Assembly (NCBI RefSeq): GCF_003711225.1
Contig: NZ_CP031030.1
Location: 992,001-1,056,000 of the forward strand
DNA length: 64,000 bases
Source: Runella sp. SP2
GTDB lineage: Bacteria; Bacteroidota; Bacteroidia; Cytophagales; Spirosomataceae
Reading direction: 5' to 3'
The notes beneath the pieces were generated by a model. The model worked only from the letters and a program-made list of their open reading frames with translations. It did no database searches and was not told the origin of the DNA. Shown here one piece after another: positions 23,453 through 32,641 of this stretch. Position 1 is the first letter of the stretch. Every line of letters begins with the position of its first letter. A program made the position numbers and the translations under genes.

Positions 23453-24396
23453 TGCTACTGAAAAGCACAGAGGAAATCCGAGAGTACATTAAGTACAACC
23501 TTAACTTCGATTTCAACCAGATAGAACCCTATTTGGTGGATGTCGAGTATGAGCTTGGGCGCAAGTGGATTGGTGAAGAAATGCTTGAGCGTCTTAATGA
23601 GGTAGTCAATAATCCTAACGAAATACAGGCCCAAACGCTGGTATTTGCTCGGCGCTATGTAGCTCGTATGGCAGCGGTTGCTTGGCTTCCTTTTGGGGAA
23701 GTGCAGTTTGGCAACGATGGTATTACGACCGTTGGAAAAGGAGAGTACCGAACAGCGGCTTATGATGCCCAAATTGCTCGCCTTACTCAGTCGCTTGAGA
23801 GTAGTGCATACAAGGCCCTTGAGCAGCTATTATCTTGGCTCGAAAAGCCTGCCACCTTAATGGCATTTACGGAATACAGCAGCTCTGAGCAGCGTGTTGA
23901 AAACCGTCGATACCTAATCAAAAACGCGGTTGAGTTCTCGAAATACTACCAGATTTTTGGCGAAGAACTCACCTTTCAGGCATTGCGTCCAACCATGGCC
24001 GCCATTGAGACCCTCAAGATAGCTTCCATGCTGGGTGATGAGCTGTATCAGGAGCTCAAAATGGGAACTGAGCTCAGTGAGCTACAAAAAAAACTGCTAG
24101 AGGCTACTAAGTGGTTCTTGGCTTACAGCACCATTGCCTCAGTACTGGAGCTGGAAATGAACGTGGAGCTAAATGCAGGGGGATTGCGCGTGAATTTTAG
24201 TACGCAATTTCAAAACACGAAGTATTATACACCTCCTTCGGATGCTCAGCGTAGCTCAGCTCAGCAGGCAGCAACTCGCCGAGCTGAGTCAATGTTAGCT
24301 GAAATGAGCTCAATTTTGCAAGAAATGAACCCTACCACCGAAACGGTAGTAGTAGGTTCTCCTATCGTCGAAGGCAAATCAATTATCTCTCTATGA
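23452..24396 (+). CDS. Phage structural protein (DUF6712-like), probable head-tail connector
   Basis: 314 aa from the ATG at 23452, which overlaps the portal stop (TAATG); an earlier in-frame start at 23356 would overlap the portal gene by about 100 bp and is less likely. Mostly helical (ALEQLLSWLEKPATLMAFTE, ATKWFLAYSTIASVLELEMN), ending in a Gln/Ala-rich tail. The family name is a tentative recollection. Position after the portal suggests an adaptor or connector. Confidence 0.55.
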   Translation: MLLKSTEEIREYIKYNLNFDFNQIEPYLVDVEYELGRKWIGEEMLERLNEVVNNPNEIQAQTLVFARRYVARMAAVAWLPFGEVQFGNDGITTVGKGEYRTAAYDAQIARLTQSLESSAYKALEQLLSWLEKPATLMAFTEYSSSEQRVENRRYLIKNAVEFSKYYQIFGEELTFQALRPTMAAIETLKIASMLGDELYQELKMGTELSELQKKLLEATKWFLAYSTIASVLELEMNVELNAGGLRVNFSTQFQNTKYYTPPSDAQRSSAQQAATRRAESMLAEMSSILQEMNPTTETVVVGSPIVEGKSIISL

Positions 24397-25220
24397 ACAT
24401 CGAAATCATCATCGCCAAGAAAAATTTTAAGTATAAAGGCCCAAAGAGCTGGGAAGAAACCGAACCGTGGCTCTATGCCAAAATCTTTGAAGTGGGCAAG
24501 ATGCTGGCAGAAAAACCACATGCGTTGTTTGCTTTGCCTCAGGCCATTTTTCAAATTCCTACGAATGTGTTGCAGTTTTTGTTTGACAAAAATGCAATGC
24601 GAACAGTAGGGGTAAAGGACGAAGAAGAACAAGAAAAGGTGATGGGGCAGGGGTACGCCCTGCTGAAAATTGCCCAAAGCTTTACCAATTCGGAAGCGCC
24701 TCACAGCTGGAAAGTGCCAAAAATAAAAGCGGCGTTTCTCGGTCATAATTATTATGGCCCTGGTGATAGCTTGGGGATGCTGACCTTTGAGGAGTTTTGG
24801 TTTGCCGAAGCGGCATACGAGCGTAACGATATGGATGGCTTGATTGCTGTTTTGTATCGTCGTGATCCCTTCCGAAAGCAGGCGTATTCGGAAGAATTGA
24901 ATCAAAAAACATTGAACGATTTGAAGAGTTTGCCTGAGCTCACCAAGGAGATGATTGTTTTCAATTACCAAGGTTGCAGATTGGGCTTTTCTAAGAAGTT
25001 CAAGCACGTTTTCCCCACCAAAAAAATCGAACAAGAAAACGACGCAGCGCCAAAAAAAGCGCCCAAAAAAGGCGGTGGGTGGCTGCAAGTTGCCATCGGA
25101 ATGGCTGGGGATTCGTCGGTAGAATTTGATTCGCTTCGCAAGCTCAACGTAATTGTGGCCCTGCAAATGGTGGAAAATAAACTGGTCAAAGTGAAACAGC
25201 TAAAGCGAAAAACAAAATGA
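24393..25220 (+). CDS. Phage structural-region protein, unknown
   Basis: 275 aa. A helical N-terminal half (PNVLQFLFDKNAMR-like stretch near residue 65), an acidic middle, and a Lys/Pro linker (APKKAPKKGGGW) before a short helical end. It overlaps both neighbours by 4 bp (ATGA), so it is tightly coupled. No family was recognised. Confidence 0.6.
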   Translation: MNIEIIIAKKNFKYKGPKSWEETEPWLYAKIFEVGKMLAEKPHALFALPQAIFQIPTNVLQFLFDKNAMRTVGVKDEEEQEKVMGQGYALLKIAQSFTNSEAPHSWKVPKIKAAFLGHNYYGPGDSLGMLTFEEFWFAEAAYERNDMDGLIAVLYRRDPFRKQAYSEELNQKTLNDLKSLPELTKEMIVFNYQGCRLGFSKKFKHVFPTKKIEQENDAAPKKAPKKGGGWLQVAIGMAGDSSVEFDSLRKLNVIVALQMVENKLVKVKQLKRKTK

Positions 25221-25744
25221 TTGCTGATAGCATTATCGACTTCTACATCGATTACTTTACGAAGATTGCCGAAAAGCTGTATTGTCATTCGGACAGTACG
25301 CCACGGCTTTTTTTGGCATCGAAGGACATGCCCATCAACGATTTTGTCAATCACCTGAGCCGCGTCGTGAAGGGAAAACACATGATTGTGTTCTTCCCTG
25401 ACGATGAAACCGATTTTGGCCATGACAACCTGAAAGGAACGATTGAGTGCAGCGTGGCCATCGTCGATAATTTTGTGCAGGGCGATCCAAAAAGTCAACT
25501 TTTGAAGCAAAAAGAATGTCGGCAGTCGCTTCGAGCTATTCTTTCGCAAATGAAGCGAAGCAGCTCAGCCGCTTTTTCGGAAGCTCACGAGGATGGAAGC
25601 CTCTATAAGAATAAAATTTCCTTCATTTCGCGCGGAAAAGGTGCGGGTACGCCGCCCATCAGCGGGCAAGTGATAGGTTGGGAAGTAGATTTTCTGTGGG
25701 AATTTCCCGAAAATATCAACTTTGGGCGTGAGCTTTTTGTGTAG
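25217..25744 (+). CDS. Probable connector or tail-terminator protein
   Basis: 175 aa, alpha/beta: an N-terminal helix, MIVFFPDDETDFGHDN, CSVAIVDNFVQGDPKSQLLK, a long helix and a C-terminal strand (GQVIGWEVDFLW). The size and layout resemble tail-terminator or head-tail joining proteins, and it is the last gene of the portal operon. The role is inferred from position. Confidence 0.5.
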   Translation: MIADSIIDFYIDYFTKIAEKLYCHSDSTPRLFLASKDMPINDFVNHLSRVVKGKHMIVFFPDDETDFGHDNLKGTIECSVAIVDNFVQGDPKSQLLKQKECRQSLRAILSQMKRSSSAAFSEAHEDGSLYKNKISFISRGKGAGTPPISGQVIGWEVDFLWEFPENINFGRELFV

Positions 25745-25752
25745 CCTAGTGC

Positions 25753-25771
25753 CTTATTTTCCTTTTTTGGG
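25753..25771 (+). promoter_or_regulatory. Recurrent phage motif, copy 4 (tail operon)
   Basis: CTTATTTTCCTTTTTTGGG ends 26 bp before the ATG at 25798. The leader after it shares TAAGCCT with the leader after copy 5 (39154). Candidate promoter of the tail/fibre operon. Confidence 0.55.
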
Positions 25772-25797
25772 CGGCGAGTAAGCCTCAATTTCGGGGC

Positions 25798-27318
25798 ATG
25801 ATTACAGTAGCGGTATCCCCTCCCACACTTGGGCTTACAAAAGACCCCTTGGTCTATGCCTTCCAGTCTGACGACTACAAGGGAGCAGTGGGCGCTATTG
25901 CAATTAATAGATTATACTTCTCTGGCCCGATAGTCTCGGGCACAGTTGTACAGCTCCTTTGGAATGGGGTAGTTACTACTCTAACAGCCGCTTTGCTACC
26001 CCTTCCAAACGGTACACAATTTAAGTCGGGAGCTGGGGGCAGCAATGCCTATGCCAACCTGGTACTTCCTTATTTTCAGGGCAACGCCACTATCTCAAAA
26101 GACTTCAATGTGACAGTAGAAAATGGAGCCCTGATTTTCACAGCTAAGACCAAAGGAAAGGCGTATAACATCACTCCATTAGCTGTGCCTGGCGTGTGGG
26201 GCGTGCAGAATACCACCCAAGGTGCCGACGAAATCAACAGAGAGAATCACTGCATCAATTTGCAGTTGTTTTTAGAGCGCGTTTCTGGAATTGGCCAGGA
26301 TAAGATCTACGAGGTATATCTGCCTACCGACGAAAATGGTAAGGCGGAAATCGACCTCGCGGATGTGCTTAATTCTAAGTTGCAACCACTGATTGAGCAA
26401 CCCTTTTGGACGGGCTCGACGCACAAAATTTCGAGAGCGACCAGCCGAAAATACCAAGTTACGGTATCGGAAGCCTATGGGCGCCCGCTCAAAAACGGCC
26501 TTATATCAGTACTGGCAGAGCAACGCGCCATGTGGGGCGGCTCTGGGTATAATCAGCAGGATAGCGTAGGGGGAAGAATGTGGGCATCTGGTAAAATGAA
26601 AGCCTTGCGAAATGGGCCTGCCTTACGCTACATCATGAAAGATGAACCTCAGTGGCTCACCTTCGTATGCCTAGATGCGTACATTATGGACGTGCTGTAT
26701 AAGATGGATGTTTTGTGGGATGACAACAGCACTGGTACCTACACGATAGCCCCACTAAATCAGGTCAATAATGGTGAGAAAATCATCTTGCCTGCGGGCT
26801 TTACGCAGCTGAACGTAAATAGCTACAGTACTGGCAAAAAGGCGAAGCAATACACGCTGTATCTCAAAGCTGGCGCAACGGAAAAGAGCTTGCGGTACAC
26901 CTACGTAATTGACACTAACCTACGCGATAAGCGCAAATATTTTGCGTATATCAACTCGCTTGGCGCATGGGATACCTTGAAAGTCAACGGTATTGAGGAA
27001 CGAACGGTCGAGATTAAAACTCGCAGCGCCTCGAAGCGATTGGCATACCCTCAGGTACAGGGGGATAGCGAACAATCGGACTACTATGTAAGCTATGATC
27101 AGCTGTTTTCGTGTACGACTTCGTGGTTGTCGAGAGATGAGCAAAAGAACATTAGGGATTTTTTTGTAAGCCCACTCAAATACAGATACTTCAATGGGAG
27201 CATATTCCCTGTGTCCGTTACCAGTACGAAACTCTCTGAACAAGACGACGACGAAACCATGCTCTTCTACCAGTTTGAGTACAAATTTTCATTCACCAAC
27301 GACGCCTTTGTACAATGA
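25798..27318 (+). CDS. Large tail-region structural protein, unknown
   Basis: 506 aa, beta-rich with few charges (PIVSGTVVQLLWNGVVTTLT, KSGAGGSNAYANLVLPYFQG). The C-terminal part (DEQKNIRDFFVSPLKYRYF, EYKFSFTNDAF) reads like the end of baseplate or distal-tail proteins. It opens the tail operon. It is not a tail sheath by any motif I can see. No named family is assigned. Confidence 0.55.
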   Translation: MITVAVSPPTLGLTKDPLVYAFQSDDYKGAVGAIAINRLYFSGPIVSGTVVQLLWNGVVTTLTAALLPLPNGTQFKSGAGGSNAYANLVLPYFQGNATISKDFNVTVENGALIFTAKTKGKAYNITPLAVPGVWGVQNTTQGADEINRENHCINLQLFLERVSGIGQDKIYEVYLPTDENGKAEIDLADVLNSKLQPLIEQPFWTGSTHKISRATSRKYQVTVSEAYGRPLKNGLISVLAEQRAMWGGSGYNQQDSVGGRMWASGKMKALRNGPALRYIMKDEPQWLTFVCLDAYIMDVLYKMDVLWDDNSTGTYTIAPLNQVNNGEKIILPAGFTQLNVNSYSTGKKAKQYTLYLKAGATEKSLRYTYVIDTNLRDKRKYFAYINSLGAWDTLKVNGIEERTVEIKTRSASKRLAYPQVQGDSEQSDYYVSYDQLFSCTTSWLSRDEQKNIRDFFVSPLKYRYFNGSIFPVSVTSTKLSEQDDDETMLFYQFEYKFSFTNDAFVQ

Positions 27319-28334
27319 ATCAGGACTTATTAGGCATACGGTACCCACCACCTGGGTTTCAAGCTGAAGGCCCTGTTACGATTGGGTCGGAGGGTGAAAA
27401 TACGAACCCTAGCGGCAATGTAACAGTAGATGCGTACCCAACCCAAGGTAGTGGTAATGCCGTAAGCTCAGGAGGGGTATTTGAGCGGCTTGCGCAAAAA
27501 GAGGATGCAATTGCTCCTGTCCAGGATAATCCTACATCCTACGTATGGGTTGGGAATAAAACGTGGCGATTGCTCGACACGATCGTTGAGCAAATTGTCA
27601 ACAACCTTATAGGCTCAGGCGGGGAAACGGGTGGAGAGAATCCGCCCGAATACCTAACAGAATTAGGGTTGGAGGGGATTATTGGGCAGGGAATAACTGC
27701 TCCAATCAATCTCACACCCGCAACGGCCACGGTATATGAGGCATTCACATATACTATTAATAAGAATGTTTTTCAGGGTGGTGATGTGACCCTCGTAAGT
27801 GCTCCCGCTGGAGCTGAAGTAAGCATAGGTGCTAGTGACATAACCGTAATTTGGTCACCTACCCACAAGGGCGATCACTACATTATTTTTTGGGTTGGAA
27901 ATGGAAAGTTGCTCGGAAGAGTGGCTTCGATGAAAATAACTGTATTGCCTGCCGAAACGGTGGTACCAGTCGGTGACACAGTTCTGGTTGCATCATCAAT
28001 TGCGGCGGGGATGCTCGTCAATATTTATAATGATGGCGGTGTTCCGAAAATTCGGCCTGCGATTGCCACGGAAGTAGGGCGTAGAGCCATGGCCTTCGTG
28101 ACCCAAAACGGAGCTGGAGGGCAAACGATTGTACCCAAGTTCATGGGCACTAATCCATATTTCACGGGCTTGGTACCAGGCACGATGTATTTCCTGTCGT
28201 GGACAACGCCTGGGCAAATTTCACCAGTTGGGCCCAACTCGGGCTCTGGATACTTGTGGCAACCTGTTGGCGTGGCCATCAGTCCCACTGAATTAGAGCT
28301 TGACATCAAAAATCACATCGTGCGTAGTGCCTAA
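27315..28334 (+). CDS. Tail-fibre-associated protein
   Basis: 339 aa, coupled to the previous gene by ATGA. The N-terminus has a phage-fibre-like segment (NVTVDAYPTQGSGNAVSSGG). Residues about 125-215 form an Ig/cadherin-like beta domain (VTLVSAPAGAEVSIGASDI, HKGDHYIIFWVGNGK). The C-terminus resembles capsid-cement or fibre-tip repeats (NIYNDGGVPKIRPAIATEVG). It is probably exposed on the virion and may bind the host surface. Confidence 0.55.
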   Translation: MNQDLLGIRYPPPGFQAEGPVTIGSEGENTNPSGNVTVDAYPTQGSGNAVSSGGVFERLAQKEDAIAPVQDNPTSYVWVGNKTWRLLDTIVEQIVNNLIGSGGETGGENPPEYLTELGLEGIIGQGITAPINLTPATATVYEAFTYTINKNVFQGGDVTLVSAPAGAEVSIGASDITVIWSPTHKGDHYIIFWVGNGKLLGRVASMKITVLPAETVVPVGDTVLVASSIAAGMLVNIYNDGGVPKIRPAIATEVGRRAMAFVTQNGAGGQTIVPKFMGTNPYFTGLVPGTMYFLSWTTPGQISPVGPNSGSGYLWQPVGVAISPTELELDIKNHIVRSA

Positions 28335-31300
28335 TAAGAAATACATATCAATCAACGGTGACGCTGACGGTCTGCAAGAACGTTCGCTCAAGGCCGATGT
28401 AGGCGAATTTGCCTATGTCGATCGGGGGAAAATTGCTGATACGTACGATGTTGATATACTTGTTGCGCCTTTTGACACGGCTGCGTTGAAAATTGGGTCA
28501 CACCGATTCAAGGCGGCCTCGTGGGCGGGGGTAACAAATCCCCCCGCAAAATTGTCTCCGAATGGGCATTTCGCGGTACTAGTTGCAGATGGCATTACAA
28601 AGACAATTACCTATATCGCCGACACGACAGAGACAGACGGCTGCCTAGTAACCCGTGCCGCTGAACTCGTTGTAATAGATGCGGTCGTCGAAACTTGGAA
28701 TTATTTTGTTTCTGTAACGGAAACAGAGAATAACGGTGCGATAGCGGTACCAAGCGGCTACGACAAAGGGCGGGCGCTAGATACAAGCCGCAAAGCAGCA
28801 CCTGCGGCATACGTACAGCAGTACGCGAGTCTAAACCGAGGAACAAGGAGCGGACAGATTAACTTTAATTCGAGCCTTTCACCTGGTAATACACACGTCA
28901 CTTTCGATACTACTTCGATAGCCGCGCCCCCAACAAATCAAAATACGGGAACGCTTCGTAACGACGTGGCGGGCTGTGTTGTATTTCAGTACTGGTACCC
29001 TGACAATAGCCCTTCTTTGTATTTTCGGGAGCGATCAGCTGCAAAAATATGGAGCAGCTGGGAGCAAGCAACAGAAGGCAACTTGGTTGCGGATGGTAAG
29101 GTGTATGTTGCATCTTACGCGAAGCGAGGGATTGGAATAGGGCGTCAGCTTGTGCCTGTATATTCGGCGGCGCAAGCCGATCAAAGGTTTCGTGTTATTG
29201 GTGGCTACGGGATTAACGTTGTTGATACCCCAAGCGGCGCAATCGTGTCGTGGTCGGGTAGTAGTAGTGCCATTGGTGCAGATGCGCCCCTAAATTACAA
29301 CCCTAGCACAAACAGAATTTCGCTTGACAGCGCGAAAATTTCGCAGTGGGATACTGCCTATAATTATGGGCCTCACGTGGGTTTGTATGCCCCCCTTGAA
29401 CGCGCTTTAACCGTTTCTGGCACAACTGGCCGCGTAACGGTGGCAGGCGGAACACAGTCGCTTGCGGCTAATCGCTCTTGGTCGGTCGATCTTTCGGCAA
29501 TACATGCGGGCTTGTCGGCAGGGTCGAGTACCCAAGTGGCCGCGCCTGTGGTGGATGCTTACGGGCGGGTAACTTCGATGTCTTCGGTAGCTATTGCCTT
29601 TCCTGTAACGTCGGTGAACGGGAAGACGGGAGCTGTTGCCCTAAGCACGACGGATGTTCCTGAAGGGACAAACTTGTATTGGACTACATCTCGTGGAGAC
29701 GCGCTGTATGTGCGTCTTTCTGGGGCTTATGCCAACCCAACTTTTATTACCAGCCTTGACTATAGCAAGATTACCAACGTGCCAGATTACGGCGGCATGT
29801 ACGTGCCTATCGTGCGAACGTTGTCGTTTCTTGGTGCAGCGGGCCAAATAGCAATTACTGGAGGTAGCCAATCGCTCGTATCTAACAGAACGTGGACGGT
29901 TGGGCTTGAAACAGTACATACGGGATTGTCGGCGGGGTCGAGTACCCAAGTGGCCGCGCCTGTGGTGGATGCTTACGGGCGGGTAACTTCGATGTCTTCG
30001 GTAGCTATTGCCTTTCCTGTAACGTCGGTGAACGGGAAGACGGGAGCTGTTGCCCTAAGCACGACGGATGTTCCTGAAGGGACAAACTTGTATTGGACTC
30101 CATCTCGTGGAGACGCGCGGTATGTGCAGCTTTCTGGGGCTTATGCCAACCCCACTTTTATCACGAGTCTCGACTATAGCAAGATTACCAATACGCCCGA
30201 TTTTGCGGGATTATATGTTCCTATTGTAAGGAATCTTACGGTAAGTGGCACAGCTGGACGCGTCGCGGTAGCGGGTGGTACGCAATCGCTTGCATCTAGC
30301 CGAACGTGGACGGTTGACCTTGCTACAGTACACACAGGGCTATCGGGCGGCTCGACTATTACCACGCCCGCCCTTACGGTGGATGCCTACGGACGGGTAA
30401 CCGCGATGACGTATTCGACGATTCTTTTTCCTGTAACCTCGGTGAACGGACAGACGGGAGCTGTGGCGCTTAATACAGATAATATAGCCGAAGGCGTTAC
30501 AAATCTGTACTGGACTACAGCGCGCGGGGATGCGCGGTATTCTCAGCTAGGGCATACACATACCTGGGCGCAGATAAGCGGTGTACCTGCGTTCTTGCTG
30601 CAAGCCTACACCACGATACAGGCGGATACATTACCCGTTTCTCAGCGTAGCAACCTTAATTTTTCGCCCGAATTCTCTATCTCGGACAGCTCTGCGAATA
30701 ACCGCACGACGGTCGGAATTGCAGCTGTACCCTACGCAAAAGTGACGGGGGTGCCTGCCTTTCTGCTTACAGAAACAGACCCCACAGTACCTAGTTACGT
30801 GAAGGCAATTACAGAAAGCAATATTGCGGACTGGAGCAGTAAGGTTGGGGGAAGTGGTACGGTGAATTATGTTGCGAAATTCACAAGCGGGGGTGTCGTA
30901 GGTAATTCGAGTATCTACGACAATGGCAATGTTGGCATAGGCACGAATGACCCTGGAAGTTACAAGCTACGAGTGAACGGCGCTATATATGCGGACGGTG
31001 ATGCGGCGGGTGTAGCTCTCTGGATGGTGTCGGGTCGTGCTATCCGCGCGACGGGCACGCTTAACATAGATGCAGGCGCCAGCTCTCCTATATACTTCAG
31101 GAGCGGCGGCGGAGCAAGCTACCTGATGGAGCTGAACGCAAATGGCAAACTGCGCTTCAACACGTATTATTCGGCGACAGCATGGACGGGTACGCCCGTG
31201 GCATTGCTCGCGACTGACAACGGCGGTAATGTACTAACACTAAGTACATTATTATACGCAGACCGAATTCACGGGCATGTGATTGGCGATACTACTGGTT

Positions 31301-32082
31301 TGCAAGCTGCCTTAGATGCAAAAGCTACCATCGGTCACGGGCACACTATACCAGACGTTTCGGGATTGCAAGCGGCCTTGGACGGAAAAACTCCATGGGG
31401 GCACGGGCATATAATTGGCGACGTAAGCGGCCTACAACCTGCCCTAGATAATCGTCCAACTTGGGATGCAATCTACACACGTACACAGCTGAATACCAGC
31501 GGTGGCGGCGGGCAAGTGCATTGGAATAATTTGATTGGAGTGCCAGGGCTTGCGTATGCGGGTCACGGGCACACTATACCAGACGTTTCGGGATTGCAAG
31601 CGGCCTTGGACGGAAAAACTCCATGGGGGCACGGGCATATAATTGGCGACGTAAGCGGCCTACAACCTGCCCTAGATAATCGTCCAACTTGGGGAGATAT
31701 ATACACTCGAAGCCAAAGCGACAGCCGATACCTGCAAAGCGAAAGCGACCCTTTTGGCTACAGCGCCCATTGGTTTTCGATAGCGGGTAGAAACCTCACT
31801 CTTGGATTACAAACTCGCAATTTGGGTCAAGGTTACGCGTCAGTAACGTTGCCAGTGTCTTATCAGTACGATATTGCAACGCAACAGCTCCTAAATGGTA
31901 GCCACCTTGTTCGCCTTAATCGTGATGATGGGTTTTATGTTGACCGAACTATAACCGAGACAGATCCCAAGGGCGTTTCTAGCACATTTGGAAGTTACGG
32001 ATCTGGTAATCTTAGCATTACAATTGTGCTTAGAGACGGCACACAAATTACCTGCAATATTCCTTTTTCTGGAGGCAGTTAA
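28327..32082 (+). CDS. Large repetitive tail-fibre protein
   Basis: About 1251 aa. The likely start is the GTG at 28327, which overlaps the previous stop. Features in order: a unique N-terminal anchor (about 1-310); three 138-aa beta repeats each with VNGKTGAVAL or VNGQTGAVAL, LYWT, RGDA and a HTGLSxG-like motif (about 355-770); a GNVGIGTNDPGSYKLRVNG segment as in S74-type fibres; then two units with HTIPDVSGLQAALDGKTPWG, LQPALDNRPTW (about 1000-1125). The repeats form trimeric shafts in fibres of this type. No C-terminal chaperone domain is visible, so folding must differ from the host S74 protein. Confidence 0.82.
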   Translation: MPNKKYISINGDADGLQERSLKADVGEFAYVDRGKIADTYDVDILVAPFDTAALKIGSHRFKAASWAGVTNPPAKLSPNGHFAVLVADGITKTITYIADTTETDGCLVTRAAELVVIDAVVETWNYFVSVTETENNGAIAVPSGYDKGRALDTSRKAAPAAYVQQYASLNRGTRSGQINFNSSLSPGNTHVTFDTTSIAAPPTNQNTGTLRNDVAGCVVFQYWYPDNSPSLYFRERSAAKIWSSWEQATEGNLVADGKVYVASYAKRGIGIGRQLVPVYSAAQADQRFRVIGGYGINVVDTPSGAIVSWSGSSSAIGADAPLNYNPSTNRISLDSAKISQWDTAYNYGPHVGLYAPLERALTVSGTTGRVTVAGGTQSLAANRSWSVDLSAIHAGLSAGSSTQVAAPVVDAYGRVTSMSSVAIAFPVTSVNGKTGAVALSTTDVPEGTNLYWTTSRGDALYVRLSGAYANPTFITSLDYSKITNVPDYGGMYVPIVRTLSFLGAAGQIAITGGSQSLVSNRTWTVGLETVHTGLSAGSSTQVAAPVVDAYGRVTSMSSVAIAFPVTSVNGKTGAVALSTTDVPEGTNLYWTPSRGDARYVQLSGAYANPTFITSLDYSKITNTPDFAGLYVPIVRNLTVSGTAGRVAVAGGTQSLASSRTWTVDLATVHTGLSGGSTITTPALTVDAYGRVTAMTYSTILFPVTSVNGQTGAVALNTDNIAEGVTNLYWTTARGDARYSQLGHTHTWAQISGVPAFLLQAYTTIQADTLPVSQRSNLNFSPEFSISDSSANNRTTVGIAAVPYAKVTGVPAFLLTETDPTVPSYVKAITESNIADWSSKVGGSGTVNYVAKFTSGGVVGNSSIYDNGNVGIGTNDPGSYKLRVNGAIYADGDAAGVALWMVSGRAIRATGTLNIDAGASSPIYFRSGGGASYLMELNANGKLRFNTYYSATAWTGTPVALLATDNGGNVLTLSTLLYADRIHGHVIGDTTGLQAALDAKATIGHGHTIPDVSGLQAALDGKTPWGHGHIIGDVSGLQPALDNRPTWDAIYTRTQLNTSGGGGQVHWNNLIGVPGLAYAGHGHTIPDVSGLQAALDGKTPWGHGHIIGDVSGLQPALDNRPTWGDIYTRSQSDSRYLQSESDPFGYSAHWFSIAGRNLTLGLQTRNLGQGYASVTLPVSYQYDIATQQLLNGSHLVRLNRDDGFYVDRTITETDPKGVSSTFGSYGSGNLSITIVLRDGTQITCNIPFSGGS
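29521..30109 (+). repeat. Exact 175-bp repeats within the fibre gene (414-bp period)
   Basis: 29521-29695 and 29935-30109 are identical base for base by eye, including synonymous positions. A third, diverged unit follows (about 30340-30530). Exact identity beside diverged flanks suggests recent duplication or gene conversion, so copy number may vary between isolates. Confidence 0.8.
31333..31693 (+). repeat. Exact 133-bp repeats within the fibre gene (228-bp period)
   Basis: 31333-31465 and 31561-31693 appear identical and encode the HTIPDVSGLQAALDGKTPWG module. The sequence between the copies is unrelated. Confidence 0.78.
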
Positions 32083-32110
32083 AAGACAAATATTTTTCAA
32101 TAATAACAAA

Positions 32111-32641
32111 ATGGCTAAAAAAATGAAGACCGAAACCGCTGAAAACCAAATCAGTAAAAAGGCAAATCTTGTAAGAGACGAGTATCTGCCATCACTCAGA
32201 AATCTGTTCAATATGCCTGGCGCGAGCTGGGCCTTCAAGTCGAAAATAAAGGAGCTTAGAGATAAGTTCAGTTTGTCTTTAAGCGCTGAAACAAAGACAA
32301 TTCTCGGGCTTGAGAAAGACATAGCAGGATTGCGAAATGATATACAAAAGCTTCAAAGAAAAGAGCAAACGGAGCAGAACCTTGCAGACCTTGCAAACAG
32401 AGAGGACGAACTTGAGACGAAGATGTCGGAGTATCAGACGGCGGATGAAGAGCTTAAACAAAAGGATATTGTTATCGAGGCGACCTTAATTGCGGCTAAA
32501 ATCATCCCTTCTGACAAGGTTTTGGCTGGATTATTTTCTGAAACGTACATTGACGAGTACGGCCGCCCCAACTCTCGTCAGAGCGATTACGTGACGCAAA
32601 TTGTGAGAATTGAGGACTTGATAGAGCAGCCAGAAGCCTAA
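32111..32641 (+). CDS. Coiled-coil tail protein
   Basis: 176 aa from the ATG at 32111 (MAKKMKTETAENQ), preceded by an A-rich leader. Residues about 60-115 are a clear coiled coil (IAGLRNDIQKLQRKEQTEQN, REDELETKMSEYQTADEELK). It could be a fibre chaperone or shaft connector. It shares a TAATG overlap with the next gene. Confidence 0.6.
   Translation: MAKKMKTETAENQISKKANLVRDEYLPSLRNLFNMPGASWAFKSKIKELRDKFSLSLSAETKTILGLEKDIAGLRNDIQKLQRKEQTEQNLADLANREDELETKMSEYQTADEELKQKDIVIEATLIAAKIIPSDKVLAGLFSETYIDEYGRPNSRQSDYVTQIVRIEDLIEQPEA

Noticed and set aside
24261-25166. 301-aa minus-strand frame opposite the connector genes
   Set aside because: It is antisense to two tightly coupled structural genes and has the Phe/Leu/His-rich look of a shadow frame.
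25798-27318. Tail sheath protein (contractile tail)
   Set aside because: Size and position fit, but no sheath-type C-terminal pattern or tube partner was recognised, so a contractile tail is not supported.
29000-32082. Diversity-generating retroelement acting on the fibre gene
   Set aside because: The repeats suggested a variable target, but no reverse transcriptase or template repeat was seen in the window.
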